Origin: Caballeronia arationis
GTDB taxonomy: Bacteria; Pseudomonadota; Gammaproteobacteria; Burkholderiales; Burkholderiaceae
Assembly: GCF_001544975.2 (NCBI RefSeq)
Contig: NZ_FCOG02000042.1
Span: 1 to 53,478, forward strand
Direction of reading: 5' to 3'
DNA: 53,478 nt
In this document: piece after piece, positions 32,740-41,467 of the stretch
How positions within the stretch are numbered: the stretch's first letter is position 1
How the letters are laid out: each line of letters opens with the position of its first letter
Notes under the pieces: model-generated
The model's database searches: none
Told to the model about the DNA's origin: nothing
What the model saw: the letters and a program-made list of their open reading frames with translations, nothing else
Made by a program: the position numbers and the translations under genes

Positions 32740-33405
32740 TTAGCTAAACCAATTCGATGGTTAGGGCGCGACAAATACGTCTTTTATCAAACGCCATAAA
32801 TTTAGCAGCTAGATTCTCTTGGAGATAGCTTGGCGCATCGCTTAATACAGACCAACAAGAAGGCTGTGCTGTACCCTTTTATCGGCATATATACCGACGT
32901 CTAGTGAGTCGGCATGCTCCACACGAAAGGCGCCAATTCACAACGATATTCTCTCGAAAAATATCGACGACTTTGCGACCCGCTGTTCGCTCACAAATCA
33001 AGGGGCACGCAACAGCTGTTCGCCAGTTGCCGCAAGCTGCCACTTCTTCATGGTGTAAACGCTTTTCTATCCGGTGAGAGCGGCGCAGGACGACCGCGAC
33101 ATTTGCAACGCGTTCCGACCTTGCGTCGGCTTGACGAACAAAGTGATGTGAAGGGGACGCTGCTAAGCGTGATCGTAGAACATGCGATGCCAGACCCTCA
33201 GTCCCAACAAGACCACCGAACTCGCTCCTGGGTGCCAGTGCTTAGGGAACCTAGTTTCGGAGCATTTCGCTTCCTCATGGCTCGGTCGTGCACGGTGCAG
33301 GATCAATGACACAACATTGCGAAGCATTGCAGTGTCGCTCGCCGCCGACACCCCGCGTGCCACAAATTTCTCACACACACGGTGCAAAAAAGTGCGTCAG
33401 AAAGC
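32740..33405. other. Gene-poor stretch beside tRNA-Ala
   Basis: No supported gene is seen in these ~670 bases. Composition is mixed and AT-richer than the chromosome around it, and short frames on both strands have no ribosome sites or recognisable families. No second copy of the tRNA 3' end, which would mark an integration site, was noticed. It reads as degraded accessory DNA. Confidence 0.45.
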
Positions 33406-33441
33406 AAAACAACGCATTACGTCGCTAGACGTAGTGCGTTG
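33406..33441 (-). terminator. Terminator of the tRNA-Ala transcript
   Basis: On the minus strand CAACGCA and TGCGTTG arms, extended inward by TACGTC/GACGTA around one mismatch, form a long stem (33410-33441) followed by TTTT (33406-33409). It begins 16 bases past the tRNA 3' end. Confidence 0.75.
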
Positions 33442-33457
33442 CATTTAAAGCTATCCG

Positions 33458-33533
<76 letters not shown>

Positions 33534-33544
33534 GACGAATTTCG

Positions 33545-33575
33545 ATTCTAGCACAGCCCCTGGATGGCCTGACAA
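33545..33575 (-). promoter_or_regulatory. Promoter of tRNA-Ala
   Basis: On the minus strand TAGAAT (33545-33550) sits 11 bases before the tRNA 5' end, with TTGTCA (33570-33575) upstream at a 19-base spacing, slightly long for sigma-70. Confidence 0.5.
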
Positions 33576-33600
33576 GTGGTCGGGACCCGAATACGCGCGC

Positions 33601-33963
33601 TCACTTCGAAGGCGCGCCCGCCAGCACCCAGCTCACCACCGTCTGAATGTCGCCACTGTTCATCGCCGGATGCGACGGCATCGGGATCGCGCCCCACACG
33701 CCCGCGCCGCCGTTCTTCACTTTCCGCGCGAGTTTGCCCGGCGCCGACGCGTCGCCTTTGTACTTCTCCGCGATCTGCTGAAACGACGGCCCAACGAGCT
33801 TTCGATCCACCGCGTGACAGCCCATGCAGGCGTTCCTGCGCGCGATCGCGTTCGCATCGGCGGCCGCGACCGGCTGGTCCGCGGCCCACGCCGGCGCACC
33901 CGCCACACCACACAGCAACGCGCCAGCCAGGCCGGCGCACATTGTCGAACGCACCCGCTTCAT
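33601..33963 (-). CDS. Class I c-type cytochrome (cytochrome c551/c552-like)
   Basis: This 120-residue exported electron carrier has a signal peptide ending near APAWAADQ and a single heme-binding CMGCH motif at residues 46-50. The axial methionine is probably in AIPMPSHPAM, and the C-terminal helix IQTVVSWVLAG is typical. It acts in the periplasm, passing electrons to an oxidase or peroxidase. Its ATG overlaps the stop of the BON-lipoprotein gene (ATGA), so it belongs to the diaA-dolP-like transcript, which is unusual for a cytochrome. It is the last gene before the tRNA region. Confidence 0.93.
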   Translation of the reverse strand: MKRVRSTMCAGLAGALLCGVAGAPAWAADQPVAAADANAIARRNACMGCHAVDRKLVGPSFQQIAEKYKGDASAPGKLARKVKNGGAGVWGAIPMPSHPAMNSGDIQTVVSWVLAGAPSK

Positions 33964-34760
33964 TTGGTTGCGGGCTTCGACGGATTGCCCGGATGCACAT
34001 CCGAGTTCTTGACGGGCGCCGGCGTCTGCTGCTCGAGCGGACGCGAACTCACCGACGAATCCGGCACAGCGCCGACCGTCGGTTCCGTCTGCACAGGAGC
34101 CGCGGCGCTCGCCGCGCTTGCGCCCGATGCCGCAGCCGCATTCAGCGCCGAGGCCTCTTCGGGCTTGATGTACTGGAACACCTTCACGACCTGCGCGACA
34201 CCCGGCACGCGCGCAGCGACATCGGCGCCATGCGCGCCTTCGTCCGGCGTGACGAGCCCCATCAGATACACGACGCCGCGCTCGCACACAACCTTGTAGA
34301 AGTTCGCCGACAGATCCTTCTCGCCGACCATCGCGGTCTTCACGCGGCCTTCGAGATACGAATCGTTGGCACGCGACGAAATCGAACTCGCGCCCTGTAC
34401 GGCCAGCTCGTTCACGATGCCGCCCACGTTGTTGATGCCGCGCGCGACCTCTTCGGCCTTCTGCTTCGACGCCTCGTCGGGCACTTCGCCCGTCAGCAGC
34501 ACGCGGCGATTGAACACGGTCACGTTGACGTGCGCCTGGTCCGGCAGGTTCTGGTTGATCTGCGAAGCCGCCTTCACCTGGATCTCGCGATCCTCGGTCT
34601 GCGCGCCGAGCGTGCGACGGTCCGTCGCGACGAGCGCGCCGCCCGCCACGCCGCCCACCACCAGCAGCGGACATCCCTGCAGCGTCAGCGCGGCGCCCGC
34701 CAGCAGGCTCGCCATCAGCGTGGCGCGCGCAAGCGTCGTCTTGACGCGTGTCTTGTTCAT
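33960..34760 (-). CDS. BON-domain lipoprotein, DolP/YraP-like
   Basis: This 266-residue outer-membrane lipoprotein has a lipobox LQGC with the lipidated Cys30. Two BON domains follow: VKAASQINQNLPDQAHVNVTVFNRRVLLTGEV at about residues 70-125 and VKTAMVGEKDLSANFYKVVCERGVVYLMGLV at about 145-205. DolP in E. coli supports envelope integrity and BAM function at division sites. The C-terminal ~60 residues are an Ala/Pro/Ser-rich tail absent from E. coli DolP. AAGGGGAACGGA precedes the ATG at 34760. It lies between diaA and a cytochrome c gene in the conserved yra-type order. Confidence 0.9.
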   Translation of the reverse strand: MNKTRVKTTLARATLMASLLAGAALTLQGCPLLVVGGVAGGALVATDRRTLGAQTEDREIQVKAASQINQNLPDQAHVNVTVFNRRVLLTGEVPDEASKQKAEEVARGINNVGGIVNELAVQGASSISSRANDSYLEGRVKTAMVGEKDLSANFYKVVCERGVVYLMGLVTPDEGAHGADVAARVPGVAQVVKVFQYIKPEEASALNAAAASGASAASAAAPVQTEPTVGAVPDSSVSSRPLEQQTPAPVKNSDVHPGNPSKPATK

Positions 34761-34810
34761 CAAATCCGTTCCCCTTCGTTGGTCAGTCTTAATGAATCTG
34801 GGTAGGCCTG

Positions 34811-35398
34811 TCAGTCTTCGCCCAACAGCATCGCGTCGATGCCGTCGCACAGGCAATGGATGGTCAAGAGATGCACTTCCTGGATGCGCGCCGTACGCTC
34901 CGACGGCACGCAGATATGGATATCGGTTTCACCGAGCACTTCGGCGACCACGCCGCCGCCCTTGCCCGTCAGCGCGATCACGATCATCTCCCGCTCGTGT
35001 GCCTCCTGGATCGCCGCAAGCACGTTGACCGAGTTCCCCGAGGTGCTGATCGCGAGCAGTACGTCGCCCGCCTGACCGAGCGCGCGGACCTGCTTCGAAA
35101 AGATCTCCTCGAACGCATAGTCGTTGCCGATGGCGGTCAGGATCGACGAGTCCGTCGTAAGCGCGATGGCGGGCAGGCCAGGGCGCTCGCGTTCGAAGCG
35201 GCCGATGAGCCCTGCCGCGAAATGCTGCGCGTCCGCGGCGGATCCGCCGTTGCCGCACACCAGAATCTTCGAGCCGTTGGCGACCGCGCCGAAGAGCGCA
35301 TCGACGGCGGCCGCGATCGGGACCGCCAGCGTTTCGAGTGCTTCGAGTTTGACTGCCGCGCTGTCGCGGAAATGCTGTTGGATACGTTCGACGGACAT
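34811..35398 (-). CDS. diaA: SIS-domain protein, DiaA/phosphoheptose-isomerase-like
   Basis: This 195-residue sugar-isomerase-fold protein has the SIS motifs ILVCGNGGSAADAQHFAAGLIGRFERERPGLPA and LLAISTSGNSVNVLAAI. It resembles both GmhA and DiaA. Its position between yraN and a dolP-like lipoprotein, facing rsmI, is the E. coli diaA neighbourhood, so DiaA, which binds DnaA to promote replication initiation, is preferred over GmhA. The ribosome site is weak. Annotation pipelines may call it phosphoheptose isomerase. Confidence 0.85.
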   Translation of the reverse strand: MSVERIQQHFRDSAAVKLEALETLAVPIAAAVDALFGAVANGSKILVCGNGGSAADAQHFAAGLIGRFERERPGLPAIALTTDSSILTAIGNDYAFEEIFSKQVRALGQAGDVLLAISTSGNSVNVLAAIQEAHEREMIVIALTGKGGGVVAEVLGETDIHICVPSERTARIQEVHLLTIHCLCDGIDAMLLGED

Positions 35399-35482
35399 CG
35401 AGTCTTGAGTTGTGCCGCGTCGCGCGCGGCGGTTCGTTGCGTGCGACGTTCGAGAGCGGCGCGCTCGACGTCGGCATGAAAT

Positions 35483-35881
35483 TCAGGCTCCGCGCAGTTT
35501 ACCGCATGCATGCACGCGGGCAGCCGGTTCAGGCTTCGTCGGCGCGAAACGCATCGGCAAGCCATACGATGCGCCCGTGTCGAACGCGACGACATCGAAG
35601 CGGCACGGCGGCACTTCGCCCCGCCATGTGCTCAGATAGTGCTGCGCCGCGCGAACCAGTCGCGCGCGCTTTTGTGTGCCGATGCTTCCTGCGGCACCGG
35701 CGTACTGCCGGCTCTTGCGCGCGCGCACTTCGACAAACACGAGCGCACCGTCGCGATCGCGCATCACGAGATCGATCTCGCCGCCGCGACATGTGACGTT
35801 GCGGGCCACGAGCCGCATGCGTTGTCGCTGAAGGTACACGAGCGCGTGCGCTTCGAAAGCATCGCCGACCGATTTGGACAC
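35483..35881 (-). CDS. YraN-family (UPF0102) putative endonuclease
   Basis: This 132-residue protein shows the restriction-endonuclease-like core GDAFEAHALVYLQRQRMRLVARN, GGEIDLVMRDRDGALVFVEVRAR (putative metal-binding Glu/Asp and D-x-E-V-R) and RARLVRAAQHYLSTW. Its cellular role is unknown. The start is GTG at 35881, preceded by GGGAGGAG at ideal spacing. It is divergent from rsmI with about 100 bases between them and upstream of diaA, matching the yra cluster of many proteobacteria. Confidence 0.9.
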   Translation of the reverse strand: MSKSVGDAFEAHALVYLQRQRMRLVARNVTCRGGEIDLVMRDRDGALVFVEVRARKSRQYAGAAGSIGTQKRARLVRAAQHYLSTWRGEVPPCRFDVVAFDTGASYGLPMRFAPTKPEPAARVHACGKLRGA

Positions 35882-35978
35882 TGCTCCTCCCTAAAAGTTG
35901 TGCGGACGCGAAAGCGTCGCGCGCTGCCCCTCACAACACGCATGGCACAATGACGTCCTTCCTCGCACGTACGCCTTC

Positions 35979-36863
35979 ATGACGCAACATCTGACCGACC
36001 TCGCACAGGGTCAGCACTATCCGGCGGGCGCGCTCTACATCGTCGCGACGCCGATCGGCAATGTCGCCGACATCACGCTGCGCGCGCTTCACGTGCTGGG
36101 ACTCGTCGACCGCGTCGCCGCCGAAGACACGCGCAACACGGCGCAACTGCTTTCGCGCTATGGCATCTCGAAGCCGTCGATCTCCGTGCACGAGCACAAC
36201 GAGCGCAGCGCCGCCGAACGCGTGATCGAGCACCTGCGCAACGGCGAGCGCATCGCGTGCGTGTCGGATGCGGGCACGCCGGGCATCTCCGATCCGGGCG
36301 CAAAGCTCGTCGATGCCGTGCGCGAGGCCGGATTTCCCGTGATCCCGCTGCCGGGCGCGAGCGCGCTCACCACCGCGCTGAGCGCAGCCGGCGCGTGGGT
36401 GCAGACGTTCACGTTCGTGGGCTTTCTCGCGTCCAAACCGAAGCAGCGCGCGACGCAACTCCAGTCGTTCGCGAAAGAGGCCGGTGCGCTCGTTTTCTAC
36501 GAGGCGCCGCATCGCATCGTCGAGACGGTGCAGGCGCTCGCCGATGCACTCGGCAGCGAGCGGCAGTTGCTGATCGCTCGTGAGCTGACGAAGTTACATG
36601 AGAGCCTGCATCGATGCACCCTGGCCGAAGGGCCAACGTGGCTTGCGGGCGATCCGAACCGGCAGCGCGGCGAATTCGTGCTGGTGGTGGAAGGAGCGCC
36701 GCATCAGGACGCCGCCGAGGATGCCCACGACGCATTGCTGTCGACGCTGCTGGAGGAGTTGTCGGTGAGCAGCGCGGCGCGGCTCGCGGCCACGCTCACC
36801 GGGGCGCCGCGCAACGCGTTGTATGCGCGGGCGCTTCATCTCGCCAAATCGGAAGAGGAATAA
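35979..36863 (+). CDS. rsmI: 16S rRNA (cytidine-1402-2'-O)-methyltransferase
   Basis: This 294-residue SAM-dependent tetrapyrrole-methylase-fold enzyme methylates the ribose of C1402 in the ribosomal decoding centre. Family motifs are complete: LYIVATPIGNVADITLRAL, VAAEDTRNTAQLLSRYGI, SVHEHNERSAAERV, CVSDAGTPGISDPGAKLV and PLPGASALTTALSAAG. FVGFLASKPKQR and FYEAPHRI complete the active site. The ATG at 35979 gives family length. It is divergent from yraN-diaA-dolP and ends at a hairpin terminator. Confidence 0.96.
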   Translation: MTQHLTDLAQGQHYPAGALYIVATPIGNVADITLRALHVLGLVDRVAAEDTRNTAQLLSRYGISKPSISVHEHNERSAAERVIEHLRNGERIACVSDAGTPGISDPGAKLVDAVREAGFPVIPLPGASALTTALSAAGAWVQTFTFVGFLASKPKQRATQLQSFAKEAGALVFYEAPHRIVETVQALADALGSERQLLIARELTKLHESLHRCTLAEGPTWLAGDPNRQRGEFVLVVEGAPHQDAAEDAHDALLSTLLEELSVSSAARLAATLTGAPRNALYARALHLAKSEEE

Positions 36864-36890
36864 AAACGGGCCGTCGAAACGGCCCGTTTT
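36863..36890. terminator. Bidirectional terminator between rsmI and rlpA
   Basis: Twelve-base arms AAAACGGGCCGT (36863-36874) and ACGGCCCGTTTT (36879-36890) enclose the tetraloop CGAA. It ends both convergent genes and starts at the last base of the rsmI stop. Confidence 0.9.
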
Positions 36891-36917
36891 GGCATGACGC
36901 CTGCGCGGCTGCGCGGA

Positions 36918-37526
36918 TTAGTTCATCTGGCTGTCGGACGCATACTGGGCGCGCGCGACACGCGCTTCCTGTTGCGTCAGACCTTCGATCTTCACCTTCT
37001 CCGTACCCGCGCCGCGCATGCCGAGGGCAGCCGCCGCCGCGTACGACAGATCGATGACCCGCCCGCGTGCGTAAGGACCGCGGTCGTTGATCTTTACGAC
37101 AACCACCTTCTGATTGGCCGTGTTCGTCACGCGAACCCACGACGCGAGCGGGAGCGTGCGATGCGCAGCGGTGAGCGCGTGCATGTCGTAGCGTTCGCCG
37201 CTGGCGGTCTTGCGACCATGGAACGGGCGACCGTACCACGAGGCGCGCCCCTGCTGTTCGAAGTTGCCGACGTTCGGGCCGCTGGTGATCGGCTCCGCGT
37301 CAGCGAGGGACTTCGAATCTTCCGTCTGTGCGGGAGCCGCCGGCGTCGAATTCAGCTTCGATTCGTAGGCGAGCGGCGCGACCGCGTGGGCACCATTACT
37401 GCTGAGGAAATTGTTCCCCGGCTGCTGGGTGGAGGCGCTCTGGTCGCTGGAACCCGGCGCAGCACAGCCAGCCAGGATCGCAACGGCAAAGAGACTCCCA
37501 ATATGTCGAGTAAGTCGAGCATTCAT
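36918..37526 (-). CDS. rlpA: RlpA-like septal lytic transglycosylase lipoprotein
   Basis: This 202-residue lipoprotein has a lipobox ILAGC with Cys21, then about 65 disordered Ser/Ala/Pro-rich residues, then a double-psi beta-barrel domain. The domain shows GRASWYGRPFHGRKTASGERYDM and VVKINDRGPYARGRVIDLSYAAAAALGM, including the catalytic-region aspartate and histidine. RlpA cleaves denuded glycan strands at the septum. It lacks the C-terminal SPOR domain of many RlpA proteins, so septal targeting may differ. It is monocistronic with a shared downstream terminator. Confidence 0.92.
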   Translation of the reverse strand: MNARLTRHIGSLFAVAILAGCAAPGSSDQSASTQQPGNNFLSSNGAHAVAPLAYESKLNSTPAAPAQTEDSKSLADAEPITSGPNVGNFEQQGRASWYGRPFHGRKTASGERYDMHALTAAHRTLPLASWVRVTNTANQKVVVVKINDRGPYARGRVIDLSYAAAAALGMRGAGTEKVKIEGLTQQEARVARAQYASDSQMN

Positions 37527-38177
37527 AGACGTGTATCAACGGTTGCAGAGCCGCCCGGGACGCGAAGAGCGCGCGCCTGATGGCAGCTCAAGGCTTTTTT
37601 CCGCGCAAAGCAACGCGCCGTTCGATCTTGCGAACGGCCGATGGATGCACGGCTGCGGCGTACCTCGCCACAATTGCCCGGTTAATTTTCACGTCTGGCG
37701 CAACCTGTCCCCGGCAGCCTGACCAGACCCCACATGCCGCCATCGAACGTGGCAATCACGTTCTCGCGCGATAGACAGCGCAGGAACGGCGGCGTAGGCC
37801 CCATCCAGCGTCGCGGCAGCTTCGGCCGCAGCAGGCGCATCGCACCTGGCTGGACAAGACGTGCGCATCGAACGGAGTCGATGCTTGAGTTGCAGTTAGG
37901 GGGCTTCTGGCCCCCAACAGCGTACTGATAGTGATTGTAAAAACGCGCTGGCGTCTGACGAATCACCCATTGATTGCATGGAAGAACACATGCACAAGTG
38001 ATGCCATTATAGCCAAAAACATTAGTTGGCTACCCGGAACTGTGAATTTCGTCATTGATTTTCACTATGAGCGCAAGAATTGCCGATTTCGAGGCCGTTT
38101 TTGGCCCCGATGCGGCGGCGCAACGAGCCTGCTCCGGCCCCGGTACAATGGACATTTTTACGCGCTGGTTGTAGCCC
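37527..38177. other. Intergenic region upstream of rlpA and of the metallo-hydrolase
   Basis: About 650 bases with no supported gene. A G/C-rich hairpin (GGGGGC and GCCCCC around 37898-37914) and an AT-rich patch (about 37925-38070) are visible. A frame on the minus strand (37682-37966) lacks a ribosome site and family features. Promoters for both divergent genes should be here. Confidence 0.45.
38144..38149 (+). promoter_or_regulatory. Probable -10 box of the metallo-hydrolase operon
   Basis: TACAAT in the context GGTACAATGG lies 29 bases before the ATG at 38178. No good -35 box is seen at the proper distance. Confidence 0.4.
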
Positions 38178-38822
38178 ATGAACGTAACCCTCGTCCCTGT
38201 GACGCCTTTTCAGCAGAATTGTTCGATCGTCGTGTGCGAATCGACGCAGCGCGCAGTCGTGGTCGATCCGGGCGGCGATCTGGAGCGAATCATCGGAGAA
38301 GTGGAGCGGCAGGGCATCACCGTCGAAAAGATCCTGCTCACGCACGGGCACCTGGATCACTGCGGCGGCGCGCAGGCGCTCGCAGACCACTACGGTGTGA
38401 AGATAGAAGGCCCGCACCGCGACGACGCGTTCTGGATCGACCAGTTGCCTGAGCAGAGCAAGCGCTTCGGTTTCGCGTCGGCGGAGGCGTTCACCCCGGC
38501 GCGCTGGCTCGAAGACCGCGAAACGGTCGAGTTCGGCGACGAGACGCTCGAGGTCTACCACTGTCCCGGCCATACGCCGGGGCATGTGATCTTCTTCAGC
38601 CGCAAGCATCGGCTGGCGTTCGTCGGCGACGTGCTGTTCGCCGGGTCGATCGGGCGCACCGACTTCCCGCGCGGCAATCATGCGGACCTGATCCGTGCGA
38701 TCCGCGAAAAGCTGTGGCCGCTCGGCGACGACATCACGTTCGTGCCCGGCCACGGGCCCGCATCGACGTTCGGTGACGAGCGCCGCACCAACCCTTACGT
38801 CGGCGACGGAGTGCCCGCATGA
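38178..38822 (+). CDS. YcbL/glyoxalase-II-like metallo-beta-lactamase-fold hydrolase
   Basis: This 214-residue enzyme has the metal motif LTHGHLDHCGGA (H56, H58, D60, H61), a third histidine in VYHCPGHTPGHVIF, the bridging aspartate in AFVGDVLFAGSIGRTDFPRG, and the last histidine in VPGHGPASTFGDERRTNPYV. This is the type II glyoxalase-like YcbL pattern, associated with thioester hydrolysis. Its stop overlaps the ATG of an exonuclease-like gene. Substrate is unknown. The ribosome site is poor, but the start is fixed by the family's MNV-type N-terminus. Confidence 0.9.
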   Translation: MNVTLVPVTPFQQNCSIVVCESTQRAVVVDPGGDLERIIGEVERQGITVEKILLTHGHLDHCGGAQALADHYGVKIEGPHRDDAFWIDQLPEQSKRFGFASAEAFTPARWLEDRETVEFGDETLEVYHCPGHTPGHVIFFSRKHRLAFVGDVLFAGSIGRTDFPRGNHADLIRAIREKLWPLGDDITFVPGHGPASTFGDERRTNPYVGDGVPA

Positions 38823-39466
38823 ACGCGATCCCCGAGATCTATGTGAGCACCGACGTCGAGGCGGACGGCCCCATTCCCGGCCCGCATTCGATGCTGAGTT
38901 TCGCATCGGCGGCCTATACGGCGGACAAGGAACTGGTTGCCACGTTCTCCGCGAATCTGGAGACGCTCGACGGTGCGACGGCGCATCCGGTGCAGGCCGC
39001 CTGGTGGAAGACGCAGCCCGACGCGTGGGCCGCCTGCCGCACCGACCTGCAGAAGCCGGAAACCGCACTGCGCGCCTATGTCGAATGGGTCGAGGCGCTG
39101 CCGGGCAAGCCGGTATTCGTCGCGTATCCGGCGGGTTTCGACTTCACCTACATGTTCTGGTACATGATGCGCTTCGCCGAGCGCTGCCCGTTTTCGTGGT
39201 CCGCGCTCGACATCAAGACGCTCGCTTTTGCAATGACCGGCCTGCCGTACCGCAAGGCGATCAAGCCGCGCCTGCCGAAGCACTGGTTCGACGAACTGCC
39301 GCACACGCACGTGGCGCTCGACGACGCCATCGAACAGGGCGCCCTCTTCTGCAACATGCTGGCGGAGTTGCGGGCGTCGAAAGCGCCGTTGCCGGCAAAC
39401 AGTGCCGAAGCCACTGGCGACGCCAGCGAGCAGACGAATCCGGAAGGTAAAAACGCGCAGTCTTGA
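38819..39466 (+). CDS. DEDDh-type 3'-5' exonuclease-like protein
   Basis: This 215-residue protein looks like an RNase-T/DnaQ-fold exonuclease. The acidic residues fall where expected: Asp and Glu in STDVEADGP, Asp in AYPAGFDFTYM, and His-x4-Asp in HTHVALDDA. It is shorter than DnaQ-type proofreading subunits and has a polar C-terminal tail of about 25 residues. DNA versus RNA substrate cannot be told. It overlaps the upstream hydrolase gene by four bases (ATGA), so both are made together. Confidence 0.8.
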   Translation: MNAIPEIYVSTDVEADGPIPGPHSMLSFASAAYTADKELVATFSANLETLDGATAHPVQAAWWKTQPDAWAACRTDLQKPETALRAYVEWVEALPGKPVFVAYPAGFDFTYMFWYMMRFAERCPFSWSALDIKTLAFAMTGLPYRKAIKPRLPKHWFDELPHTHVALDDAIEQGALFCNMLAELRASKAPLPANSAEATGDASEQTNPEGKNAQS

Positions 39467-39568
39467 CGGTGCGTTAGGGAATCTCCCTCAGTTCGGGCGC
39501 TTCGCATTGCGTTTATTTTCCGGCGCCTCTACCATGAGAGTCAGGTCGCGACCAAACCGGAGGCGCAG

Positions 39569-40027
39569 TTGACTCTCGATACATTCTCACAAAAAATCCT
39601 GCGTCTCCTGCAACTGGACGCGCGCCGTTCGGTGCAGGAAATCTCCGACCAGGTCGGGCTGTCGAGCACGCCTTGCTGGCGGCGCATCAAGGACATGGAG
39701 CAGTCCGGGGTGATCCAGCGCTACACGGCGCTGCTCGATCGCGAGAAGCTCGGCCTGCACGTCTGCGCGCTCGCGCATATTCACCTGACGCGACATACGG
39801 AAGGCGGCGTCGAGCAGTTCGAGCGCGAAATCGCCACGTGTCCGGAAGTGACCGAGTGCTACAGCACGACCGGCGAATCCGATTACATCCTCAAGATCGT
39901 CGCACCCGACATCAAGTCCTACGACGCATTCCTGCACGACCGCATCTTCAAGATTCCGGCGGTCGCCCAGGTGCGAACGAGCGTCGTGCTGCGGGAAATC
40001 AAATTCGACACGCAGTTGCCGCTGTGA
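39569..40027 (+). CDS. Lrp/AsnC-family transcriptional regulator
   Basis: This 152-residue regulator has an N-terminal winged HTH (QKILRLLQLDARRSVQEISDQVGLSSTPCWRRIKDME) and a C-terminal RAM ligand-binding domain (CPEVTECYSTTGESDYILKIVAPDIKSYDAFLHDRIFK). Members sense amino acids and form octamers. The start is TTG at 39569, with GGAGG six bases upstream; no ATG or GTG with similar support exists. The gene is convergent with the CDF transporter only four bases away. Its target is not evident. Confidence 0.93.
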   Translation: MTLDTFSQKILRLLQLDARRSVQEISDQVGLSSTPCWRRIKDMEQSGVIQRYTALLDREKLGLHVCALAHIHLTRHTEGGVEQFEREIATCPEVTECYSTTGESDYILKIVAPDIKSYDAFLHDRIFKIPAVAQVRTSVVLREIKFDTQLPL

Positions 40028-40031
40028 GAAT

Positions 40032-41243
40032 TCAGCGCGGCGCAGCCGTTTCCTTCGCGCCGCGCGCCGCCTGAATCGACCCGCCCGGCGAGCGCACCGC
40101 GCGTGCCACGCGTATTTCGCGCGCGCCGAGGCGTCGCCGAAGCGCTTCGAAATCGACCTTTGCGAGGCGCTCGTCCGCCTGTGCGCTTTCCTCGGCGCTT
40201 GCCAGCGCCGGCAGCAGCAGGTCGACGTCGAAGCCCCGACTCAGATAGTGCAGGTTCATCGCGTCGAACGACAGCCCCTGTGCGCCGAGCGCCGCACGCA
40301 CCGCCTCGGCGACGACCGGACGCATCGGCAACTGCCCGGGCGGCGGATTGACCTCGTCATTTTCAGGATCGACGTGAATCAGGGCGTCGACGACCCGCGA
40401 GTCGGTCAGCAATTGCGCGCGCGCCGATTCCGCAATGTAGTGCCCCTCCGACACCGAGATCAGCGGGTCGACGAGGATGTGCGCATCGACGATCGCGAGG
40501 TCGCCCATTTTCCGCGTGCGCAGTTCGTGCACCTCGCGCACGCCGGGTGTGGAAAGAACGAGCGCGCGCAGGTCGTCGGCGGTGGCCTGGTCGAGCGCGC
40601 GGTCCGAGAGATCCTGCAAGGCGTCCCAGCCGAATATCCAGCCCATCCTGGCGACCATGAAACCGACGATAGCCGCTGCAATTGGATCGAGCACCTGAAA
40701 GCCCGCCATATTGCCGATAATGCCGAGCGCGACGACAAGCGACGACGCCGCATCCGATCGCGCGTGCCATGCATTGGCAATGAGCATCGCCGACCTGACG
40801 CGCTCGGCCGCGCGCAGCATGTATCGGAATAAGGCTTCTTTCGAAGCAAGCACGACGAGCGCAACAATTAGCGCGGTCGAATGGACGGGTGGAATATCCT
40901 GAAGGTTCGCAATACGTTCGCCCGCACGCCATAACATTCCGACACCGACGGCAATCAGCAATCCGCCGAGAAATAATGAAGCGACGGTTTCATAGCGACT
41001 GTGACCGTAGTTGTGATCGACATCGGGCGCAGCGGCGCCCCGCCGATTCGCAACCAGTACGACAAAATCCGACACTAAATCGGCAAGCGAGTGAATGCCG
41101 TCGGCAATCAGCGCCTGCGAGTGCGCGATTATTCCCACCAAAACCTGCGCCGTCATGAGAACCGCGTTCAGCGCGATACTCACGAACGTCGTCCTTCGAG
41201 CGATTCCCTGCTTTTCCGCCGGACGTGGGACAGAGAGCGACAT
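40032..41243 (-). CDS. Cation diffusion facilitator (CDF) metal transporter
   Basis: This 403-residue inner-membrane metal/proton antiporter has six predicted helices. The zinc-site motifs are ADGIHSLADLVSD (D48, H51, D55) in helix 2 and NAWHARSDAASS (H160, D164) in helix 5, with the conserved DHNYGHSRYE linker. The cytosolic ferredoxin-like domain (VHELRTRKMGDLAIVDAHILVDP) follows, with a further ~100 residues containing ALIHVDPENDE. The longer C-terminus exceeds that of FieF-type proteins (about 300 residues). It would export zinc, iron or similar divalent metals. No metal-responsive operator is obvious. Confidence 0.93.
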   Translation of the reverse strand: MSLSVPRPAEKQGIARRTTFVSIALNAVLMTAQVLVGIIAHSQALIADGIHSLADLVSDFVVLVANRRGAAAPDVDHNYGHSRYETVASLFLGGLLIAVGVGMLWRAGERIANLQDIPPVHSTALIVALVVLASKEALFRYMLRAAERVRSAMLIANAWHARSDAASSLVVALGIIGNMAGFQVLDPIAAAIVGFMVARMGWIFGWDALQDLSDRALDQATADDLRALVLSTPGVREVHELRTRKMGDLAIVDAHILVDPLISVSEGHYIAESARAQLLTDSRVVDALIHVDPENDEVNPPPGQLPMRPVVAEAVRAALGAQGLSFDAMNLHYLSRGFDVDLLLPALASAEESAQADERLAKVDFEALRRRLGAREIRVARAVRSPGGSIQAARGAKETAAPR

Positions 41244-41417
41244 GAGTTGTGTCTGATTAAATCCAATACTTCATTTTATCAAGTGGTCACTAAAGGTGCT
41301 CGGAAATCGAAGAGAAATTCCTTAAAAATCATTGAGTTAATGAACAGGACGCGTTCTCGTTCTGCGCCTTTCCCGGTTCCGCCGAGAGCGAAACGAAAAA
41401 GACCAGAGCGCGCGCCC

Positions 41418-41445
41418 AAAAAAAAGCCGCGCCATCAGGCGCGGC
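41418..41445 (-). terminator. Terminator of the hns gene
   Basis: On the minus strand GCCGCGCC and GGCGCGGC arms (41426-41445) with a TGAT loop are followed by eight T residues (41418-41425). It lies 22 bases after the hns stop. Confidence 0.9.
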
Positions 41446-41467
41446 CTCCATCCGGAGCGAGCTTCTC

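Noticed and set aside
32914..33309. A 131-codon plus-strand frame near tRNA-Ala
   Set aside because: It has no ribosome site and no recognisable domain. It could be a decayed gene, but nothing supports calling it.
37682..37966. A 94-codon minus-strand frame upstream of rlpA
   Set aside because: It lacks a ribosome site and contains a G/C hairpin in its middle; the residues do not look like a folded protein.
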